DNA from: Straminergon stramineum
Taxonomy: Eukaryota; Streptophyta; Bryopsida; Hypnales; Calliergonaceae
Length of the DNA stretch: 64,000 nucleotides
Direction: 5' to 3'
Assembly: GCA_963920665.1 (NCBI GenBank)
Contig: OY987265.1
Span: forward strand, 18,357,001-18,421,000
Shown here in pieces: positions 23,995 through 36,520 of this stretch (positions are counted from its first letter, which is position 1; the number at the start of each line of letters is the position of its first letter). The translations under genes and the position numbers were made by a program. The notes beneath the pieces were generated by a model, which ran no database searches, was not told where the DNA came from, and saw only the letters and a program-made list of their open reading frames with translations.

Positions 23995-25899
23995 TTACAA
24001 AAGAAAACATCTTTGTGCAAACCCCTCGGAATTGTCTTGTCCATGATAAGGCTGATATTGTTGAGTTCTTGACAACTTCTTACAAACTTCAGTGAAGTCG
24101 GGCCTTTCTTGGGGGTCTCCACTCCAACAACTTTTAATGAGACACTCCATTTCCGGGCTTGTTCCAATTGGTATTGGCGGCCTTTCTCCCCTTAAAATTG
24201 CTTCACGAAATTCTCTTGGGTGCTTGTCTTCAAAAGCTTGGACTCCTGCTAGTATTTCTTGACAAAGAATGCCAAAACTGTAAATATCTGACTTCTTCAC
24301 ATCAACATACTCTGCTGATCTTGACTGCAACTTTTGCAAACGTTCAGGTGCACCATATCGCGAAGTGAATATGTTAATATCATTTGCAAAGTCAATAAGC
24401 TTGACAGTCATTTGATCTGTGTTCAATGCAGAGACCACTACATTCCATGGCTTGAGGTCTCCATGCAAGACCCCTTGGTCATGTAAATACTTCATCCCTT
24501 CTGCAATCTCTCTCACTATCATCCACCTTTTTTGAATATCCAATCTAATTGGTTTCCTTCCTCCAGATCCAAGAAGACCCAAAGCCTTAGAAAGGTCCAT
24601 TTCCAACACCTCCATTACAATGCATATTTCCTCATTTGGGGTTATAGAGTATCCCATGAATGTCACAATGTTCTTGTGCAAGAGCTTGGGAAAGGTTTGG
24701 AAATAGGATTTTCCCATATAAGAATAGCCCATTAGATCATCACCTACATCTTTATGAAGTACTTTTAGTGCATAAAAGGTCCCTTTCCATTTAACTTTAA
24801 ATATATTTGAATATGCACCTTGACCTATTACTCTTATCACCAAAAGCTCTTCATAAGGAATGAAATGAACTCCGTACTCCTTTGAAAGCCCCATCCTATG
24901 CAAAATGCTCTCCAAATGATCATCACCTTGAACACCCCTCGACATAGATTCCTTCAAACCCAAAGAAGTGCTCCCTGATAGTGGCAACGGTAGAGCCATC
25001 TTCTCCTGAATCTCTGAAAGAGCAACATCCAAGATGCAGGAGATCTCCTCAAAATTTGGCCTCAATTCCGGATTCACATCCAAGCATTTCCAAATCATCT
25101 CAACAACATCTTCAGGTAAGTGTCGTTGGGAAATGGCTGCTCGGTCAAGTTGCTCAATGGTTTCTCTCACATTTCTACGGCTTTCATAGGGTTCCTTCCC
25201 TGTCAAAATCTTGAAGCACAATGCCCCAAAACCAAACACATCCAACTTATCCGGCAACAACTTTGATGCAGAGTCAAACTGCTCCGGGGCTTTGTACCCA
25301 ATAGTGCCGGCCTTTGGGTCAATATCACCAACGCCCATGAGCTCCGAGCTTCCAAAATCCGCAATCTTCACATCCACATGGAACCCAGTCACAATTGACT
25401 TTCTCAACAACACGTTCTTGGGTTTCAAATCTCGGTGAAAACAACCCCTCTTGTGGATGTGATTCATTCCCCTTGCAACTTCTGCAGCAATATAAACCAC
25501 TTGGTCATCCGACAATGGCCCCTTCCGAATATAATAATCCAGGTCAAAATCCATAAGCTCCATGATCATGGTGCAATCCAAAACCAGGTCTTTCTGAGCT
25601 GTAAGATAGAATCCCAAAAGCTTTAAAACGTTTGGGTGCCGTAGACTCAGCATACGATTGACTTCTCTGGATGTCAAAGAAACATTACTGAAGGTACTGT
25701 CAGCAACAAACTTCTTCACAGCAACCTTGCGACCTCGCCACTCAGCTTCGTGCACAGTCCAAATGCCTTCTCCAATCTTTTTTCCAACTTTGATGTCTTT
25801 GGAGTCAACATTGAAAAGCGCAGGTAAAGTATCTCCATTATCAAAGAAAATCTCCTCCGTCTTAGAAGCGAGATCAATGTCTCTTTTCCACGCCTTCAT
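23995..25899 (-). CDS. Protein with two kinase-like domains (kinase plus degenerate kinase), paralogue 2
   Basis: A 634-residue frame, about 92% identical to paralogue 1 over residues 1-350 and about 78% over the second domain. Domain 1 (36-293) looks competent: glycine loop GEG at 43-45, lysine 62, HRDLKPKN at 155-162, DFG at 181-183, APE at 204-206. Domain 2 (351-608) keeps lysine 379 but has HGDLKPWN (479-486) and DFA (503-505), so it is a probable pseudokinase. The last 23 residues (TQQYQPYHG onwards) are absent from paralogue 1. There is no signal peptide or membrane segment. Both domains have the TKL-type C-lobe signature (for example CWSGDPQERP). Kinase-pseudokinase tandems occur among plant immune and signalling proteins, but no role can be assigned here. 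It is preceded by module R3, a likely promoter. Confidence 0.88.
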   Translation of the reverse strand: MKAWKRDIDLASKTEEIFFDNGDTLPALFNVDSKDIKVGKKIGEGIWTVHEAEWRGRKVAVKKFVADSTFSNVSLTSREVNRMLSLRHPNVLKLLGFYLTAQKDLVLDCTMIMELMDFDLDYYIRKGPLSDDQVVYIAAEVARGMNHIHKRGCFHRDLKPKNVLLRKSIVTGFHVDVKIADFGSSELMGVGDIDPKAGTIGYKAPEQFDSASKLLPDKLDVFGFGALCFKILTGKEPYESRRNVRETIEQLDRAAISQRHLPEDVVEMIWKCLDVNPELRPNFEEISCILDVALSEIQEKMALPLPLSGSTSLGLKESMSRGVQGDDHLESILHRMGLSKEYGVHFIPYEELLVIRVIGQGAYSNIFKVKWKGTFYALKVLHKDVGDDLMGYSYMGKSYFQTFPKLLHKNIVTFMGYSITPNEEICIVMEVLEMDLSKALGLLGSGGRKPIRLDIQKRWMIVREIAEGMKYLHDQGVLHGDLKPWNVVVSALNTDQMTVKLIDFANDINIFTSRYGAPERLQKLQSRSAEYVDVKKSDIYSFGILCQEILAGVQAFEDKHPREFREAILRGERPPIPIGTSPEMECLIKSCWSGDPQERPDFTEVCKKLSRTQQYQPYHGQDNSEGFAQRCFLL

Positions 25900-27184
25900 T
25901 GTACTAAATCCCTTGGCTCAGAATCTGAACTGGATAAGCTTCTTCCGAAGAACTGCCAATATCCAACGCCAAGTTCCAGATACAGACCAAGTACAGTAAT
26001 ACTACTTGGGACTTTTACTATTGAACTCAAACAACATGCCAAGACCGCTCCATGTACTCCTCTCCCCAAACCGCCAGATCTGGTGACCTCGAAGGAATAT
26101 CAACAAAAGGATATTCTCTTGTCAAAAAACTCCAGCGTAAAATACGAATTGATGATGGAGCCTGAACAACAATCCCAAATTGAAGGAAGAAACTTAGAGA
26201 TGGCATAGACATCGCGTGCAAATCGACTCAAAGAGGACCTTTCATGACACTACTCACACTCTCATCCACCTTTTCTTATCTGCTCTGCAACCCTTGATGC
26301 AAAATGCAAACAACATCTCAATCCGAAAGAAGAACCACAACACTGCTGCACCACAACAACACCCTATTCTACCATGAACAATCAAACATTCTATATGCAC
26401 TGGTACTTCGCAATATTCATGTAGCAAGGAGCGTTCAAAAACAAGCCATCCAAACAAACAATGTGTTACCCCTCCTCGCTTTCGAAATTGCAAAACAGTC
26501 AAAAGAAACTCTAACACCCAGACATTTGGATGTCGAACAAATCATACACAGCTTTCTCACCACTCACCAACAACCCTAGAATCTCAAAGCAGTAGAAAAG
26601 AAGAGAAGACGTACATACATGCGCTTCAATATGAACAACGCACGGGAGTTATTACCCCGCAAGCGAGAAGTTTCCAAATGTTCGTCAACTACTCCGCAAC
26701 GTCTTCGCACAAGATTAACAGCCGTGCATCCAATCCGATCTGTGACAAGACAAAGAAAGCATGAGATTTCGAATTGAGATACGCGTCTCAAGTCGAGAAG
26801 GCGAATCCACAAAAAAGCCCAGTTTCAAGGTTTCTAAGGGTCCGCCACGGAAGCACCCAAGAAACGCAGCCACACTACCTCAGATTGCAATAAAAGCAAC
26901 AAAGAAGCACAGATGAAAGGCCAAACATCCACTTCGTTAGGCGGGGCTAGAACAGAGTGAAAATGGACACCATCAAGCAACCCCAGTCCAGTCGCAGAAA
27001 GAATCGCGCGAGAGGTCGAAGAAGGAGCTCGTAACCACTGGCCTCGTGAGTCACTCCACTGTACTGTTTTGTACATTCTAGAGTGAAGTGAAGATGCTTC
27101 GAGTCCAAGGGATCTGCTTATTATTCTAGCATAGCCCTAGCGCATTTCTGGGAGAGTTTTCTTTTTCTTCCCTAAAGATGATCC
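25900..27184 (-). promoter_or_regulatory. Upstream module R3 of kinase gene 2
   Basis: Counterpart of R1, directly 5' of the kinase start. It shares the CTCTTGTCAAAAAACTCCAG block, the GATGCAAAATGC block, and a weakened distal inverted repeat (TCACTCCACTGTA, then TACATTCTAGAGTGAAGTGA). Regulatory role inferred from position and from repetition in front of both kinase genes. Confidence 0.55.
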
Positions 27185-27726
27185 TTAACCGTTAAAGAAC
27201 CTTGCAAGCCGGATGGGTATTCTGGAAGTCAAAACCTGAATTTTCACAAGGTTCTGGATTTAAGTATTTTTAACTTAAGTAAGAAAATGTGGTTGCAATG
27301 ATCAACCTTATACTCTATTTGAGATTTTCTCAAAACTGTTACAATTGTAACTTCTGTGACACTTTGAAGCTAGCATCTTGAAAGCTCAAAATACAACACT
27401 TTTGAACTTTTTCTATCAAATTTCTCTTGGTGTGAGCGCAAGGAGTACACCAATTACACCAGAATGTTTGTCACTAACATCTCCACTTTTTTTTAAAATT
27501 TCATACTGTTTTTAGCATTTTGTAATTGCTATGGTTTTTACAAAGAAATTTCTTTCTAAAATCGCATAAAGTTCTATTTATTTTGTTAACTATGGAAAAT
27601 GAGATTAGATTTTAGACAGATATTACCGCATGTGAAAAATATCAAATTTTCGAAATGCATGTTTTAATGTAGAAATCTACTGAAGTTTCACCAAGCCCGG
27701 ACATGAAGTGTCCTTTTAAGGGTTAA
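27185..27726. mobile_element. TTAA element, complete (copy B)
   Basis: Bounded by TTAA on both sides, with ends TTAACCGTTAAAGAACC and GTCCTTTTAAGGGTTAA. It aligns with copy A at 9725-10202. R4 and the short X3 remnant at 29780-29800 run together without an element, which approximates the empty site. Confidence 0.8.
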
Positions 27727-28570
27727 TTCCCTGACTCGAGCTAAAAATGTCTACAACTGTTCAAGGTTTATTGTTTCTCTAAATCATGCAATTGTGACAC
27801 ATGCACACACCAGATCACATGGCCGCAAGAAATCGCGCCATCATGAAAGCCCTGAATTTCACACCTCAGAACCTCCTCTCGACAGACTGCACTAAACGGA
27901 ATTAAATTTCGATTATTAACATGAAAGTGACCACACACAACACAATTAGTCACAAAAATCCCGCGACACGACCATGCACCAACGAAAACGACACTGAGCC
28001 CTCACGAAGCACAGCGCGTGGTTACAGGGCAAAAATCGCGAACAAACGTCCTCAATAAAAACACGGCATCCACACGAATCCAAAGGTTGGCAAACCGAAA
28101 ATCGTCCTCAACAATCCGCATGTCGTTCTCGCTAAACCAAATCGGGAACCAGAATAGCGTGGCCCTAAAATCCGACGAATCCAGGCGACACAGTGCCCAG
28201 GCATTGCTGAATCCACCGCCTCCAAGCATCCACAAACTCTAAAGGATGGAATTACACCTATTGTGCAATCTAGACCCTTTTCAACCCCGGTACCCAACCA
28301 TAAGAAGCGGCGAGAAGCTCCAAGAGAAGGTGGCGACTCACAGGGCAGCGGAATTCATTTGGGGTTCCCGACTCCGGCCGTTCGAAGCTTTTGATCCTTG
28401 GCAGGGATTATGGCGAACACCCAATCTCTTCTGAATCTAGAATTTCACCAGTTTTGTGTCCATCTCGCCTCGGCTATGGCGGATCCTGGTGTTCGCAAAC
28501 CCAGTGCAGGAGCTGCACGTGCGCTTGCAAGCACCTGCGGCCTCACTACACGACGACAGCCTGACTACAC
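27727..28570. other. Module X2, counterpart of X1
   Basis: Similar to 10203-11085 but with indels that break every long frame of X1. The best-preserved minus-strand peptide contains AAGACKRTCSSCTGFA in both copies, yet its context does not stay open. No gene called. Confidence 0.55.
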
Positions 28571-29780
28571 GACTAACTGGGAAGAATCCAATATCAATAT
28601 CCAAAGCCAAATTCCAGATACAGAGCAAGTGCAGTAATAATACCTGGGAGTTTTAATACTGAGCTTGAACAACAAGGAAGGATCGCTTCGTGTATTCCTC
28701 TCCCCACATCGTCAGATCTGATGACCTTAAAGGATTATCAACGAAGAGATATTCTCTTGTCAAAAAACTCCAGAGTAAAATACGGATTGATGGCACAACC
28801 TCAACCACAGTCTCAATTAAAGGAAGAAACTTAGAGATGACATGACATCGTGTGCAAATCAACTCCAAGAGGGACCTGGCATAACACTACTCACACTCTC
28901 ATTCACCTTTTCCTATCCGCTCTACAACCCTCGATGCAAATGCGAAACAACATCTCTATCAGAAAGAACCACAACACTGCTACACCACAACAACACTCTA
29001 TTCTACCATGACAAACCACAAACATTCTCGATCCACTTGCACTTCACAATCTTCAGGTAGCAAGGAGCATTCAAAAACAAGCCATCTAAACAGACAATGT
29101 GTTAACCCTCCTCGATTTCAAAATGGCGAAAGAATCAAAAGAAAATCTGACACCTATGGACTTCTGGATGTCGCGCAAATCATATACAACCTACTCATCA
29201 CTCGCCATCAACCCTAAAAGCTCAAAGGAGAAGAAAGGAGGAGAAGATTTCCATACCTGCGCTTCAAAACGAACAACCCAAGGGAGTCGATACCCCGGAA
29301 GCGAGAAGTTTCCAGATGTTCTTCAACTACTCCGCAACGCCTTCCTATAGGATTAACACCAGTGCATCCGATCTGTGCCAACACAAAGAAAACATGAACT
29401 TCCAAATCGACATACGCGTCCCAAGTCGAGAAGACGAGACTACAAAGAAGCACGGTTTCAAAGTTTCTAAGGGTCCGCCACGGAAGCACCAAAAAAACGC
29501 AGCAGTACTACCTTAGATTGCAATAAAAACAACAAAGTAACGCAAAATAAAACGCCCGTCGCGAGGCTAGAAGAGAGTGAGAATGGACACCCACCCACTC
29601 CAGTCGCGGGAGAGGGAGCTCCCAAACCCTTGCCTTGGCTGACTCACTCCTTTGTACTGCCTGAACATTCTACAGTAAGGGAAGATGCCACACCGTGCCC
29701 AAGGGGTCCACTTATTATTCTGCCGTGGTTCTAGGAGCGTTTTTCGGAGGGTTTTGTTTCTTCCCAAGAGAGGATTCTTT
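28571..29780 (-). repeat. Module R4, orphan copy of the kinase upstream region
   Basis: Fourth copy of R, with X2 instead of a kinase on its gene-proximal side. Its hairpin is the most decayed of the four. It passes directly into about 50 bp of X-like sequence (GGATGTCTGCAACTGTTCAA), indicating a third, truncated unit. Confidence 0.65.
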
Positions 29781-29790
29781 ACATTACTTC

Positions 29791-30466
29791 CTTGACTCAG
29801 ACGAAAGGATGTCTGCAACTGTTCAAGGTTTAGGGTTTCTGAAAATCGGACAGTATCAGTGTAGTCAAATCGGAACCGAGAATCAGACTTGCATAAAGTT
29901 CCTTGGGATAGCGTCACCACAGCCTCCACCCACGCTACTGGATATCGCCTTTCACTGCCGGACATTCATAAACTTCCACATTCAATCTCACATGAGACCA
30001 TCCTGAGCACAAACATAACAACCCTAACCTAGCAATACAAAGCTATGAAATATTCAAAAATGGACTGGGATTGCTGTGGACCGAATTCTAGGGTTGCATG
30101 CAAGCCTTAAATTACCTCCAGAGCCGGAGTATCATCGACGCGGCGAGCTCTCTCTTCGATTGCTCCTGAATTCCACTGGACAAGCACCAATTCAGTTCAA
30201 ACCATGCATCAATCCATCTCGGAATCACAACCTCGAATGCATGGCAACCTCGGAAACTCCGCTCACGCACACAAAACGAAGCACTCTCCGAGAAAGACAG
30301 CACCTTGCCAGGCAAATGTATGTGCAGCTCCCAGAGTGGATATATTGCTTGCTTGCTTCCTCCACCGTCCGCCATAGCTGCTTGCGGACCTGGCCTATTG
30401 CATAGCATCCTTGTAACCACTCAGCCATCATGATGAAATGAAGTTCACCCTTCGAATTAGGTTACT
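29791..30466. other. Remnant X3 and unassigned sequence
   Basis: The first 50 bp match X1/X2; the rest does not. Frames of about 100 codons occur on both strands (30076-30405 plus, 30112-30420 minus), but none has a motif I recognise and they overlap each other. Confidence 0.4.
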
Positions 30467-30648
30467 CATTAGAGCGAACCCCGTCGTTTTTCATTTCGGA
30501 GCTTCGCAATTGTGTCGCTTCTCACTGAAAATGATCTAATGTTCGTATCCAAGTCGGACCCAAGTTTTGTCCTTTGTGACTGTTTTCATACGCCCCCATG
30601 TTTTGTAGCTATTTCAGGGATTGAAAAGCTACGGGGTTCGCAGTAGTG
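30467..30648. mobile_element. 182-bp CACTA-type MITE (copy 1)
   Basis: Ends CATTAGAGCGAACCCCGT and the complement of CACTACTGCGAACCCCGT. It is flanked on both sides by the same 3-bp ACT, the expected CACTA target duplication. A second 182-bp copy lies at 36521-36702. Confidence 0.75.
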
Positions 30649-31321
30649 ACTCTGCGTGCACCTTGTTGTCTTCGAATTGGAAGCAACAAGAACAACATCC
30701 GATCGCAGAAAAGATCCCATATAGGCTCGACTGGAAGGGTCTTTTATCATTCACAGGTTAGAATTGTTGTCAGGTTTTATCATGATATGTATGGATACTG
30801 ATTTGAATAAAGAAATTGATTGCTTCCAACAGTATCCAAATGATGTAACTTGCAATGGCTTTCAAGAAGGTATCGTATAACATTTGCTTAAGACAGCAAG
30901 TGCAACGGGGAAGAGCGATCGTCGAGAGTGCTTCGGAGGAGATCGATGAGGTTGCGATCAATCGGGCATTCGGGCCGGCCATATTGAGTAAGCTGAGCTT
31001 TTGAGACGCCGTTCATGCTTGCATACTGTTGCGGCGTCGTATATAGGGAAATGCAGTAACAGCCCATTTAAGAGCATATTGGCTTAGGATCTCTTGTATG
31101 CGGATCGAAGTATTTTCTAACAAATTTTTCAGGGAATGAAGAGACTGAGACACATCCATCACCATTTGATTCGTAATTTTTAGACTTAAACTAAATTAGA
31201 TATGATTTTCTAAAGCTTGCAACAATAGGGTGCTATTGAAGGCCATAGGTATATTCATTAAATGTGAAATAGTTGTTCATCAATGGTGCAAATGGAGTCC
31301 GAAAATGAAGGTGAGCAAACT
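30649..31321. other. Intergenic, nothing recognised
   Basis: Less AT-rich between 30650 and 31030, with a 70-codon minus-strand frame (30770-30982) that shows no recognisable motif. Confidence 0.35.
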
Positions 31322-31917
31322 TTAACCCCTATAGGTATAGAGTGTTCTTCAAAATTGACAATTTGAAAGAAAACATCATAAAGTACTATTTGGAAGAATA
31401 TTTTGGAATTGATATACAAATAAAAGTTATAGACTATAAGTTTTAGATTCCATTTGTACAGTTAGATTCACCAATGCTATCACCAATATTATTTCATAAA
31501 TTTTGAAAGGAAAATTTCAAAATTCCTTCAAAATTCAATTACAAGCAAAATATTATTATTTTTTGAATAAAATTTTTGGAAATGGATTTCAAATGAGTTT
31601 CTCTTAAGTCTTGAAATGGTACTTTTTTGAAATTTTTGTATTCTTTAAATCTATGACTCATTTTTGCAAATCCAATTTTGAACTAGAGTCAATGCAATTT
31701 TGGCTTTGGTCAACCACTTGACATGCTTGCACATTTGTAATTTTAGAAAAATATATGTACTCTAGTAAAACCAAATCTAACCATTTGATAGGACAACAAC
31801 TTGATAAAGTATCTCCATAAATTCAGATGACTTTCATCCAAGCAGTAATGTAAAAGAAACATGAGTTTCAATCTATTTGTTGTCTAGAAATTGAATGATG
31901 GAGCACTAAAGGGTTAA
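31322..31917. mobile_element. TTAA element, 596 bp (copy G)
   Basis: Bounded by TTAA, with ends TTAACCCCTATAGG and ACTAAAGGGTTAA. Same class and orientation as 18314-18905. Confidence 0.8.
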
Positions 31918-31935
31918 ACTTGAACATTGTAGTGC

Positions 31936-32645
31936 ATGTAATTGCCTAGGATGGCACAAAGTGTTCCAGCAGTCATAAATCCACATTATTTACATTGAAA
32001 TTTTGTGTACTTCCAATTCAAATTTGATCTCCAACCACTCATAAAACTATGCAACAATAATCCCAAATTGGCTCCAATTCATGATTGGATAGTTTTTCAA
32101 TCCTATGGTAACAATTCATGGTATAATAGTGGGAGTTCTTGGAGCATGGGTAGAATATGGACATGCTATCGTAGAACAACCCATTATGGACAAAAGATCC
32201 ATTCCAAACACATAGGGAATGATCCATTAGAGTTTGCTTTTCCTCAATAAATGAGATTTGGGCTACAATCAAGATAATGGAGTGATTAGTGACTGCAATA
32301 GGAACTTCCACCTTTAGAGCGTAAATTCATTGAAAGAAGTGACTTTTTGAAGCATTCACATTGAAGCCATTTTAGAAAATATTATGCCTATTTGAAGTGA
32401 GTAAGATGACCATTATGGATACACTTTTTGGTGGTTTGGGAGTAGTCTAGAGACACTTTGGGCCATGATGAGTAGCATAGTCTCTTTGAAAATTCATGAC
32501 AAATTCATACTTTGTCGAAAAAATATAATTTCAATTGCTCTAGCCATTTCTCACACTTGTCTTTATGTGGGAAATAATTTAAAAACTCAACAATCGCAAA
32601 GTCAAGGCAAACTTCTAATTCTACCCATGATGGGCTATTCTACCT
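31936..32645. mobile_element. MITE-like element related to 62552-63102
   Basis: Ends GTAATTGCCTAGGATGGCA and the complement of GGTAGAATAGCCCATCATGG, which resemble the ends of the element in the satellite array. The interior shares GATGACCATTATGGATACAC and surrounding sequence. The borders are approximate and the copy is diverged. Confidence 0.5.
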
Positions 32646-32664
32646 TCGTAGGGTCCAATAGGAT

Positions 32665-33384
32665 CACTACAAGAAACACCATCCAATTTCTATAGCATTT
32701 TCCATAGTACACTACTTTTTTTCGGGAGTACTTTATAAATTTATTTATTTTAAATGGAAAAAATATATTTAGTGTATAAATCTTTAAAAAGAAGGTGCCC
32801 TATGAAGGAAAAGCATAGAAAAATTCTCTAAGTAGGAGAATGAAAAAATTGCAAAATCTCATGAAAAGTGGCACTTTCACATTTAAATTTGTAAAAAAGA
32901 GAAAAAGAAATTGAAAAAAAACTAAAAACATTTAATTTGGAAAGAGTTGATGGTGATGAGATTTCACCAAAAAAATGATCTTATAAACCTCTTCAATGTT
33001 CAAAAATTGCATGCAATGGGAATGTTGTTTGCACTCATATGAAGGACATAAAATAATATATTTTCAAATTTCCTTTGGTGGATATATGCTTTCCAACTAT
33101 GCAAATAGACCATGAAAGTTTCAACTCTAGATTACTAAATTTGGGGACTCCTAATCTAGTAAATAACCCTAAACTGTCCTTTGTGAGAAATTAACAAAAA
33201 TGATTTTTAAATATAAAACGATTTTTTTTAATCTCTATAAAATAAGAGATTTGATTGACATCAAGTTAGACATTAACATCAATCAAAAGTTCATGTTCAT
33301 TGAACTTGTGCTTCAAAAGTTAGAGCAAATGACAAAAGATTACTCTCATTGTGACGAAGAATAGGACCGATGTTTCTTGCAATG
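32665..33384. mobile_element. CACTA-like MITE
   Basis: Begins CACTACAAGAAACACC, a classic CACTA terminus, and ends GATGTTTCTTGCAATG, the same sequence inverted with a few transitions. The interior is very AT-rich with no frame. A clean 3-bp target duplication is not seen. Confidence 0.5.
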
Positions 33385-34262
33385 ACCCCAATAGTCTTAT
33401 GAATTGTTATTCCCAAACAAGGAGATTCCTCAAAAAGTCCACAAACTTCAAGATGCTCTTACATGCTCAAAATGCATGAATTTTTCAAATTGAATAACTT
33501 ACATTGGAATTGTAGTAAGGTGTACTTGAATATCATACAACAATTTTTGGAGAAGTGAAGGCAAGTTCATAGTATGAAGAAGTTTGATTAGCCTCCTAAT
33601 TGCAATACTAGAGCAAGTTGAAGAATAAACAAGAAATGATACAAACAATTCAAGTAGTATGGATCAAGTATCTTTAGAGCAATTGTAAAGGCTTGTTTCA
33701 AATATACCCATTAGAATGCAAGTTGTAATTTTAGGAAAGGGTGTAAACACTAGATGGTAGATAATGTATAGAAAAAGATGCAAATTGTTATATGATTTTA
33801 AATTTTACATGTCTATATTTGTTATTATGCTCAAGTCCTCTTCATCATGATTCCAATGCAAATTGTGGGTTGATAATTTGTCCATTTTGTAGTATGCTAA
33901 AGCTTCTTGAAGTTCATAAACTTTTTCTTGAATCTACTTGGGAACCAAATTCGTAAGATAATTAGCCCCTACTACCATATACATTGAAAGTCATAAAATT
34001 TCTATACAAGAAAAGCCAAGAGATTGTTATAAGATACACGCAAAGGTGCAACCAAAGGCTCTTAAATGCTATATACATCACATTAAAAAGCAATAATATT
34101 GGTGCCACTAGGCTTGAAGAGTTTTTTGTGAACAATGCAAAATGTATGAGAGGGTGTAAAATATTTCACGAGATTGAAAAAATATTACCCTAAAATTTGT
34201 GATAATTTTCAATTCATGAATAATAAAATTTAGTGTTCATTACACTCATTGATTTGAAATGC
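33385..34262. other. Intergenic, AT-rich, nothing recognised
   Basis: Only short frames, the longest being 69 codons at 33984-34193, with no motif. Confidence 0.4.
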
Positions 34263-34264
34263 TA

Positions 34265-34679
34265 CTCCCTCCATCCCTAAATGATCTTCCTATTGGCCTT
34301 AATTTTAAGTCTCAAAATGATATTTTTTGTTGGACTTTGTAATATTGCGAATTGGTTGGACTCAACTTTTGATTACTATTTAGAAGGCAAAATAGCAGTC
34401 CACAATCCATACATAGTCTTGGGCCCATACTAACTACTTACAAAATGACAACATCACATTCAACAATTAAGTGTCCATTGGTGCTCTTGGAAATGCCCAA
34501 AAAACTCCACTTTTCAATACTCCAAAATTGCGCTTTGAAAAAGGCTCCAAAATCAAAGTTTCTAGGACATTGGGAGTACAATGAACTCTACTTATAGATC
34601 AAAATGGGGTTTTAAAAAGTTATTTTTAGCTTTAATCCAAAACATTTTATCCAACAAGATCCTTTTGGGACATAGGGAG
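34265..34679. mobile_element. Stowaway-type (Tc1/mariner) MITE
   Basis: Begins CTCCCTCCATCCCTAAATGA and ends TTTTGGGACATAGGGAG, flanked by TA on both sides (34263-34264 and 34680-34681). The termini and TA duplication are diagnostic of Stowaway elements. Confidence 0.85.
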
Positions 34680-36520
34680 TATACGTTTTGACTCATGATA
34701 AATATTTTTACTAACTATATTTATGGAGATTCCATCTTTGAATATTATTCATATCCATGCTTTGATAAAAAAATCTTCATCAAGAGTAAAACTTGTAGCA
34801 TTTTCAAATCAAAATATCATTATTCATATACTAGTATAATTATTAGGCAATTGCAACAAACATAATATTCCTAGAAATTTATATTAATTGCAAAGCCAAT
34901 GTTGTTCTCCTTTCTTCTTTACATTGTTAGAGAATTTCATATCATTTAGTGTATTATTATGGAGTATGGTCACAAAGGAGCACACAATCCAATCTAGGAA
35001 CATGAGACAATGACCCCTCATAAGGCAATGACACCTAAAAAATTCAAGATAAGCATAATCAATCAAGCATAGTTCCTATTATTAACCATCTTACGGTGGC
35101 TACCCCACTGTAGGCACCATTTTTAGGGCATAATTCTTTTTTTCAAATTCTTTTTTTTGAGCAAACTAGATTGGATCTTCTTTCCATTTTAATATTCAAA
35201 ACTAAGGTTGCTACAGGGATATAGCACAAAGTATTAGCATTTGCCTAGGATTGGAAAACTTACTATTTGGCGAAATTCTTGATGTTTACATTACTAGATC
35301 TTACGCATTTTTCACAAATCAATAGAAACTACAATTTTGACAAATAAAAAAATTGAAATGCAATAGATAGAAATTATGTTTTTGCTCAATTCTTGAAATT
35401 ATATCTTCAAATTCATTTCAAGAGAATTTTAAAATGGTATTATAATTTTGACCATACATATGCTTTCTACTATTCATGCTTCACGTTTCCTTCTTTGATG
35501 CAAACTTCAAAAAGTTATAGAACTTATATTTTATAACACATTAATTTTGTGCTTTGTCTGAACTCCTTGAGGCTTTTAGAGGTTAAATTGTCTTTGCTTA
35601 TATTGTGTTTTGTTGGAAACTAAAAATAGATTCGAAAATCTCTAGATGTGTAATTTTTTGACACTTGACAAACAAGCTCACAATGTGAGTCTTTAGACAT
35701 AGAACACCAGCTAGCTTTTTCAGTAAGTTCCTACTCAAGCGTCCTCGTACTCAAGTGTCCTTGCATCTAGCTTCCATTTATGCGAAGACTCCTTCCCTTA
35801 GTCTATTCAAAGCCATCAAACTATGAATCTCAAAGTGTTAATCGTCAAATTGTCTACACTTAGCTGAAAATATGTCGATTCAATTTTTGCAACAAATTCA
35901 CAACTGGCAGGGTTACAACACATTCCAAAAAACTCTCTTAGCATGGCCATTGTTTACCCCAAAATATACAATCCTTCAAACTTCAAAGATATTATTCTTG
36001 AAATTTTTGAATTGCACTACTTTTGGAGCCAATTTTCATAGACAACAGAGCAATCTCTCAAGTTATCTAGCAATCTGACTCCATCAATCTCTCTCAACTG
36101 TGAACCCAAAGAGACCTTGGCTTACAAACTTCATGACATTGAGCTACGTGGAGTAATTTCATCTTTGATATTTCTTAACATCTCGCAACATCAATATGGA
36201 TAGTAGCTTGTGGTGAATGATCCTCTGCAACAAGTTTTTCCCACTTGGACACCAATAGATTGTTGTGATCAATGGTGGTGGTAGCATGGAGGTGCAAAAT
36301 AGTGTGGTGCAATGACATTGGTGTCCACCTCAAAGTGTTGCAAACTTGTTGCCGTCAAAGTAATTTGGCTACTTTGACCTCCCAAAATGAAAATTTCTTT
36401 TACAAAAAATAGCCAACATCTTTTGGTTGTAGCCAATTGGTGAAAACTTATGCATGAGAAAAACGTTGCTCCAAGCTCATTTGTTTTTGCTTCCTGCCCT
36501 CCTACTTCTTTGTTGCTTGA
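34680..36520. other. Intergenic, possible diverged TTAA element at about 35096-35586
   Basis: No gene seen. A right end reading CTTGAGGCTTTTAGAGGTTAA-like sequence at 35566-35586 resembles copy C, with a weak candidate left end near 35096 (ACCCCACTGTAGGCACC). The rest is AT-rich with short frames. Confidence 0.35.
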
